Source of the DNA: Christensenella sp. UBA941
Lineage (GTDB): Bacteria; Bacillota; Clostridia; Christensenellales; UBA941
Length of the DNA: 10,779 nt
Direction of reading: 5' to 3'
Assembly: GCA_002293365.1 (NCBI GenBank)
Contig: DBDD01000188.1
Span: 1-10,779, forward strand
Shown here: in pieces, positions 6,805 through 10,779 of the stretch
Numbering within the stretch: the first letter of the stretch is position 1
Layout of the letters: each line of letters begins with the position of its first letter
Position numbers and translations under genes: made by a program
Notes under the pieces: generated by a model
Databases searched by the model: none
Told to the model about the DNA's origin: nothing
The model's input: only the letters and a program-made list of their open reading frames with translations

Positions 6805-7563
6805 ATGAATACATTCAGCCTGCAAGGCAAGGTTATGGTTATTACCGGGGCTTCCCGGGGAATCGGGCGCGGGCTTGTCTCTTATTTCATACGGCAAAAG
6901 GCGAAGGTTGTGGCAATTGCGCGCAACGAGCGCCGCGCCGCCGAGCTTCGTGAAGACCTTGCCGGGAACGAAGAGGACGCAGCCGTATACGCCTTGGACG
7001 TTTGCGACGTGCCTGCGATAGAACCCGTGTTTGATAAGATCATGCGCGATTTTGGCGCTATTGATATTCTTGTGAATAATGCCGGTTTGGGCAATCCCAT
7101 TCCGGCGCTAGACGTAACGCAAGCCGACTGGGACGAGATGATCAATTTGAATCTGCGCGGCGCTTTTTTCTGCTCGCAGGCGGCCGCCCGCTATATGATA
7201 AAGCGGAAAAATGGGCGCATCGTGAATATGAGCTCGCAAATATCCGTGGTAGCCAACGAAAATGAGTCCGTATATTGCGCCTCTAAGGGAGGCTTAAACC
7301 AAATGACGCGCGTGATGGCCCTTGAATGGAGCCCGTATGGCGTAACAGTCAACGCGCTGTGCCCTACTTTTACATATACCCCGGGTACCGCCGAACGCCT
7401 CGATACCCCGAGCTTCCGCGACGCCGTTTTGGCCAAAATACCGCGCGGCCGCTTGGGGACGATCGAAGACATTGGAAGCGCGATTCATTATCTTTGCGCC
7501 GATTCCTCGGACATGGTTAACGGCGCAATAATGATGTTGGACGGCGGCTGGACAATCGTATAA
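6805..7563 (+). CDS. Short-chain dehydrogenase/reductase (classical SDR, gluconate 5-dehydrogenase/FabG-like)
   Basis: A 252-residue classical SDR that interconverts an alcohol and a ketone using NAD(P). The cofactor motif TGASRGIG is at 14-21, NNAG at 91-94, the structural Asn in INLNLRG near 116, and the catalytic set is Ser144 (in NMSSQIS), Tyr157 and Lys161 (YCASK). The C-terminus GAIMMLDGGWTIV matches the usual family ending. Arg40 after the second strand (AIARNERR) hints at NADP(H) preference, but this is only inference. It is the last gene of the co-directional run, 53 nt after the second TIM barrel, and probably carries out a second redox step on the same sugar; sugar-acid 5-dehydrogenases and polyol dehydrogenases of this type are common in such clusters. 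A fatty-acid FabG role is unlikely given the context. Confidence 0.92.
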   Translation: MNTFSLQGKVMVITGASRGIGRGLVSYFIRQKAKVVAIARNERRAAELREDLAGNEEDAAVYALDVCDVPAIEPVFDKIMRDFGAIDILVNNAGLGNPIPALDVTQADWDEMINLNLRGAFFCSQAAARYMIKRKNGRIVNMSSQISVVANENESVYCASKGGLNQMTRVMALEWSPYGVTVNALCPTFTYTPGTAERLDTPSFRDAVLAKIPRGRLGTIEDIGSAIHYLCADSSDMVNGAIMMLDGGWTIV

Positions 7564-7587
7564 CGCTTAATTCAACTTAGCGCGTTA
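7561..7587. terminator. Short inverted repeat spanning two convergent stop codons
   Basis: TAACGC (7561-7566) and GCGTTA (7582-7587) are inverted copies. The first contains the SDR stop and the second the stop of the opposite-strand repeat gene, with 15 nt between the arms. This could act as a compact bidirectional terminator, but the stem is only 6 bp without U-tracts, so the role is uncertain. No other terminator is visible in the 21-nt gap. Confidence 0.3.
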
Positions 7588-10500
7588 CTTGCCGCGGGCC
7601 GTCAATATGATAGGGGGCGAAGACGCGGCGACGGACGAGTTCATGCCGTCGGGCCGCAGCGTCTCAGTAGCGAGAACAGCCGTATTTACAATGCAGCCCG
7701 CCGCATTCTTGCATACCTTTGCGCGAATAAGTACAAGCGTCCTCGTATTGGGCGCGATATCCGGCAATATCGTGCTGCCGAGCCAAGGCTGCCACGTCGC
7801 GCCGTTATCAAGGCTGAACAGCGGGTTCTCAAGCGCCGCCGGCAAAGCGTCGGTGAGGATTGGCGTCCTTGCCACCGCCGGGCCTCTGTTGGACAAGGCG
7901 ACGGTGTAGGTGATTTCGTCGCACGGCTTCGCGCAGGTTTTATCGGCGCACTTCGTTATTTTGAGGTCTGCCGTATCGATTATAATGGGATCGCCGTTAA
8001 CCGGGTCGTCCGAGGTCTTTCCTGTGGTTACGTTGTCCTTGCCGTCTTTATTTAGGGTTGGCGTCGCGGTCGTCGCGCTGTTTGGGAGGCTTCCCGTAGA
8101 GCCGGCAATTACCTTGCCGGTTATTTTTATTACGGCGGTTTTTCCCGGCGGCATATCCGCTAGCGTGGTCGTTCCGCTCCAGGCCGCATAAGGGCCGCCG
8201 TCTACGCTGGACTCCAGGTTTTCCACCTTTGCGGGCGGCGTGTCGGTGATCGTCGGGGCTTTTGCCGTCCCAGGGCCATTGTTGGTTACTGTTATGGTAT
8301 AGGTGATAATCTCTTTGGGGAGATAGCTCTTTTTTTCCGCGGTTTTTATAGTTTTTATGTCCGCCGTATTGATTATAACGGGATCGCCGTTAATCGGATC
8401 GTCGGAGGTCTTTCCTGTAGTTACGTTGTCTTTGCCGTCTTTATTCAGGGTTGGCGTTGTGGCCGTCGCGACGTTTGGGAGGAAGCCAGCCGCCCGCGCC
8501 CGAATTTTTCCCGAAATCTTTATAACGGCGGCTTTTCCCGACGGTATATCCGCAAGCGTAGCCGCCCCTGTCCAAGGGGAGGAAGGGCCGCCGTCCACGC
8601 TAAACCGCGGATTTTCGATTTGTGTGGGCAGCGTGTCGGTTATTTTCGGAGCCTTTGCCGCAGAGGGGCCGCCATTGGCTACGGTAATAGTATAGGTGAC
8701 CGTCTCGCCGGGCAGATAGCGCTTTTTGTCCGCCGCTTTCTTGGTGGAAACGTCCGCCGTATCGATTACGTTCGGATCGCCGGGCGGCGAGTCTATCGTA
8801 TTGCCGGTACCTGGATCCAATCCGCGGCCGGGGCGCGAATTCGGCGTCGGCGTCGTCGCCGTTGCGCTATTGGGCAAAATGCCCGTCGCGCGGGGGGCGA
8901 CCGTACCCCTTATATGAATCTTCGCGCTTGTGTTCGCCGGTATATCGGGTAGGGTATAGGTACCCGTCCATGGCCGCCAGGTTGCGCCGTTGTCGATGCT
9001 GAACTGCGGGCTGAGCACGTTGGACGGAACCTTGTCGATCACTGTTGGGGTTGCGGCCGCCGAAGGGCCGGAGTTATACACGGTGATGATATAGGTAATC
9101 GTCTCGCCGGGCAGATGGGACTTCTTAACCGGCTCCTTTAGGGTAGTCAAGTGCGCCGAATCCACTATATCGGCCGGGGTTCTTCCCGTAGTGATATTGG
9201 TACCGCCGTCCTTGTTGGGCGTGGGCGTTGTGGTCGTCGCGGTATTGGCGAGGCTTCCCGACGCGGCTTCTTTTACATTGCCCGTTATCTTTATTACGGC
9301 GGTTTTTCCGACCGCTATATCCGGAAGCGTAGTTGCGCCGATCCATGGCGCGGAAGGGCCGCCGTCTACAGTGAACATCGGAGAATCTATCTGTTCGGGC
9401 AGCGTGTCGGTTATTTTCGGGGTTTTTGCCGCGTAGGGGCCATTGTTTGTCACGGTTATGGTATAGGTGATACTATCGCCGGGAAGGTAACTCGGCTTAT
9501 CCGCGGCTTTACTCGTAATGATATCCGCGTTATCGCCGACCTTGGGGTCGCCGTTAATCGGGTCGTCGACTGTTTTGCCGGTGGTCGTATTGTCCTTGCC
9601 GTCTTTATTCAGGGTCGGCGTTGTGGTCGTCGCGCTGTTTGGGAGAAGGCCGCTCGCTCCAGATTTAATCTTTCCCGTAATCTTTATAATGGCGACCTTG
9701 CCGTTTGGCATATCCGGAAGCGCGGTTGCGCCCATCCATGGCGCGGAAGGGCCGCCGTTCACGCTGAACATGAGATTTTCGATTTGCGGGGGCGGCGCGT
9801 CTGTGATTTTTGGAGCCTTTGCCGTAGCGGGGCCGTTATTGGTTACGTTAATGGTATATGTGATAATCTCGCCAGGGAGATAAACCTTTTTGTCCGCCGA
9901 TTTTTTGGTGGAGATATCCGCCGTTTCGATTACATAGGGGTCGCCGTTAATCGGGTCGTCTATAGTCTTTCCGATGGTCGTGTTGTCCTTGCCGTCTTTA
10001 TTGAGGGTTGGCGTTATGGTCGTCGCGCTGTTCGGGAGGATTCCCATCGCGCGGGCTTTTAGCTTTCCCGTTATCTTTATAACGGCAGCCTTCCCGTTTG
10101 GTATATCGGGAAGCGTGGTTGCGCCCGTCCACGGCGCGGAAGGGCCGCCGTCCACGCTGAACTGTGGATTTTCCACCTGTGGGGGCAGCGCGTCTGTTAT
10201 TCTTGGGGCCTTTGCCGTCGCGGGGCCATTGTTGGATACTACAATAGTATAGGTGATGGCATCGCCGGGCAGGTAGCTTTTTTTATCCGCCGACTTCCTC
10301 GTGGAGACGTCCGCGGTATCGATTATCGAGGGATCCCTGTTAATCGGATCGTCGATCGTTTTGCCGGTGGTCGTATTGTCTTTGCCGTCCTTATTGTAGG
10401 TCGGCGTTGTTACCGTTGCGCTGTTTGGGAGAACGCCCATCGCGCGGGCCTTGATCTTCCCCGTGATTTTTATGACGGAGGATTTTCCTGAAGGTATATC

Positions 10501-10779
10501 CGGAAGCGTGGTTGCGCCCGTCCATGGCGCGGAAGGGCCGCCGTTCACGCTGAACATGAGATTTTCTATTTGCGGGGGCGGCGCGTCTGTGATTTTTGGA
10601 GCCTTTGCCGTAGATGGGCCGTCGTTGGCTACGGTAATTGTATAGGTTATGCTTTCGCCGGGCAGGTAGCTTTTTTTGTCCGCCGACTTCTTTGTGGTAA
10701 CATCCGCTGTATCTATTACTATGGGGTCGCCGTTAATCGGGTCGTCGAAGGTTTTGCCGGTGGTCGTGTTGTCTTTGCC
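7585..10779 (-). CDS. Long tandem DUF11-repeat surface-type protein, N-terminal part outside the window
   Basis: The minus-strand frame is open from the right edge of the window to the TAA at 7585-7587, giving 1064 residues of the C-terminal part; the internal Met codon at 10557 lies within a repeat and is not a real start. The protein consists wholly of repeats opening with the pattern KxADKKSYLPGExITYTIxV and continuing NNGPxxAKAPKITDxLP, which is the DUF11/TIGR01451 (B. anthracis-type conserved repeat) beta-sandwich signature of secreted or cell-surface proteins. Each unit ends in a Thr/Asp/Gly-rich linker with NKDGKDN and DDPINGDP. The signal peptide, any N-terminal domain and the promoter lie beyond the window. 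The C-terminus (ending TARGK) has no LPXTG motif, hydrophobic helix or basic tail. A stalk or adhesin-like role is the likeliest inference. It is convergent with the sugar cluster and probably unrelated to it. Confidence 0.9.
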   Translation of the reverse strand, partial: GKDNTTTGKTFDDPINGDPIVIDTADVTTKKSADKKSYLPGESITYTITVANDGPSTAKAPKITDAPPPQIENLMFSVNGGPSAPWTGATTLPDIPSGKSSVIKITGKIKARAMGVLPNSATVTTPTYNKDGKDNTTTGKTIDDPINRDPSIIDTADVSTRKSADKKSYLPGDAITYTIVVSNNGPATAKAPRITDALPPQVENPQFSVDGGPSAPWTGATTLPDIPNGKAAVIKITGKLKARAMGILPNSATTITPTLNKDGKDNTTIGKTIDDPINGDPYVIETADISTKKSADKKVYLPGEIITYTINVTNNGPATAKAPKITDAPPPQIENLMFSVNGGPSAPWMGATALPDMPNGKVAIIKITGKIKSGASGLLPNSATTTTPTLNKDGKDNTTTGKTVDDPINGDPKVGDNADIITSKAADKPSYLPGDSITYTITVTNNGPYAAKTPKITDTLPEQIDSPMFTVDGGPSAPWIGATTLPDIAVGKTAVIKITGNVKEAASGSLANTATTTTPTPNKDGGTNITTGRTPADIVDSAHLTTLKEPVKKSHLPGETITYIITVYNSGPSAAATPTVIDKVPSNVLSPQFSIDNGATWRPWTGTYTLPDIPANTSAKIHIRGTVAPRATGILPNSATATTPTPNSRPGRGLDPGTGNTIDSPPGDPNVIDTADVSTKKAADKKRYLPGETVTYTITVANGGPSAAKAPKITDTLPTQIENPRFSVDGGPSSPWTGAATLADIPSGKAAVIKISGKIRARAAGFLPNVATATTPTLNKDGKDNVTTGKTSDDPINGDPVIINTADIKTIKTAEKKSYLPKEIITYTITVTNNGPGTAKAPTITDTPPAKVENLESSVDGGPYAAWSGTTTLADMPPGKTAVIKITGKVIAGSTGSLPNSATTATPTLNKDGKDNVTTGKTSDDPVNGDPIIIDTADLKITKCADKTCAKPCDEITYTVALSNRGPAVARTPILTDALPAALENPLFSLDNGATWQPWLGSTILPDIAPNTRTLVLIRAKVCKNAAGCIVNTAVLATETLRPDGMNSSVAASSPPIILTARGK
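7588..7950 (-). other. Divergent cysteine-bearing C-terminal repeat unit
   Basis: The last 121 residues form a DUF11-like unit with five cysteines: three in the opening CADKTCAKPCDE and two in KVCKNAAGC. No other visible unit contains any cysteine. It also lacks the NKDGKDN/DDPINGDP linker and carries DNGATWQPW where most units have DGGPSAPW. It is probably a capping or assembly domain; the two cysteine groups sit where strands could be joined by disulfides or bind a metal, which is inference. Confidence 0.8.
9735..9827 (-). repeat. 93-bp near-identical block, copy in the third visible unit
   Basis: This segment matches 10521-10613 at 92 of 93 positions (the only difference is G9781 versus T10567), exactly two repeat periods (786 bp) away. 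It encodes the stretch from KAPKITDAPPPQ through FSVNGGPSAPW. Confidence 0.9.
10521..10613 (-). repeat. 93-bp near-identical block, copy in the first visible unit
   Basis: Partner of 9735-9827. The unit between them differs here at both protein level (ITDALPPQVENPQFSVDGG against ITDAPPPQIENLMFSVNGG) and DNA level, so the similarity skips a unit. Confidence 0.9.

Larger units (their letters stand above)
7588..10779 (-). repeat. Tandem 393-bp in-frame coding repeat, at least 8 units
   Basis: Using the first residue of (S/A)ADKK as unit start, units in gene direction are 10686-10294, 10293-9901, 9900-9508 (393 bp each), 9507-9136 (372 bp), 9135-8737 (399 bp), 8736-8344, 8343-7951 (393 bp each) and the terminal 7950-7588 (363 bp). 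The tail of a further unit fills 10779-10687. The period equals 131 codons; the two units of unusual length differ in the linker. The array continues past the window edge. Confidence 0.93.

Noticed and set aside
3716..7563. Complete myo-inositol catabolic operon
   Set aside because: IolG-like and IolE/IolI-like folds are present, but no IolB, IolC, IolD or IolJ gene is visible, so the specific assignment is not supported.
9151..10062. Long plus-strand open frame (303 codons) and several shorter ones across 7589-10645
   Set aside because: They are antisense shadows. The repeat period is a multiple of three, so an antisense frame open in one unit stays open in the next; the translations are Arg-rich and unlike any family, whereas the minus strand gives coherent DUF11 repeats.
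7585..10557. Sortase motif candidates such as LPNSAT and YLPGE in the repeat protein
   Set aside because: These recur inside every beta-sandwich unit, do not match LPXTG, and are not followed by a hydrophobic segment and basic tail at the C-terminus.
7585..10779. CRISPR-like or satellite repeat array
   Set aside because: The period is 393 bp, continuous and fully coding, with conserved protein motifs and no short repeat/unique spacer alternation.
1..10779. Mobile element, prophage, tRNA or rRNA signals
   Set aside because: No transposase, integrase, phage gene, terminal inverted repeats, cloverleaf or rRNA-like sequence was recognised on reading both strands.

Overview
The window reads as a piece of a Gram-positive, Clostridia-like genome. 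This is inferred from purine-rich ribosome binding sites such as GGAGGGG, a substrate-binding protein with the Ala/Asp-rich linker typical of Firmicute lipoproteins, and a long DUF11-type repeat protein of the kind common in Clostridia. Base composition looks roughly balanced by eye; no species can be named from this sequence.

Positions 1-7563 (+ strand) hold seven co-directional genes that look like one carbohydrate uptake and catabolism cluster. In order they are: a substrate-binding protein of a CUT2 (ribose/galactose-type) ABC importer (5' end cut off by the window), its double ATPase, its permease, a Gfo/Idh/MocA NAD(P)-dependent sugar dehydrogenase, two different sugar isomerase/epimerase-like TIM barrels (AP endonuclease 2 fold), and a short-chain dehydrogenase/reductase. 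Gaps are 4-77 nt, except for a 177-nt gap after the binding protein that carries a strong GC-rich stem-loop. This layout suggests strong expression of the binding protein and reduced read-through into the rest. The gene set implies import of a free sugar, polyol or glycoside, oxidation to a keto-sugar, isomerisation or epimerisation, and a second oxidation or reduction. No kinase, aldolase, glycosidase or regulator lies inside the window, so the substrate cannot be assigned.

Positions 7585-10779 (- strand, convergent, only 21 nt from the SDR gene) hold the last 1064 codons of a very long surface-type protein. It is built from tandem DUF11-like beta-sandwich repeats of 131 residues (393 bp); seven full units, one terminal variant and the tail of another are visible, and the gene runs off the right edge. 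The repeats show signs of recent sequence homogenisation, a mosaic unit, and a distinct cysteine-bearing last unit without a sortase signal.

I see no RNA genes, CRISPR array, insertion sequence or prophage. The sugar cluster is ordinary in its parts but of unknown substrate; the repeat protein is the most unusual object here.
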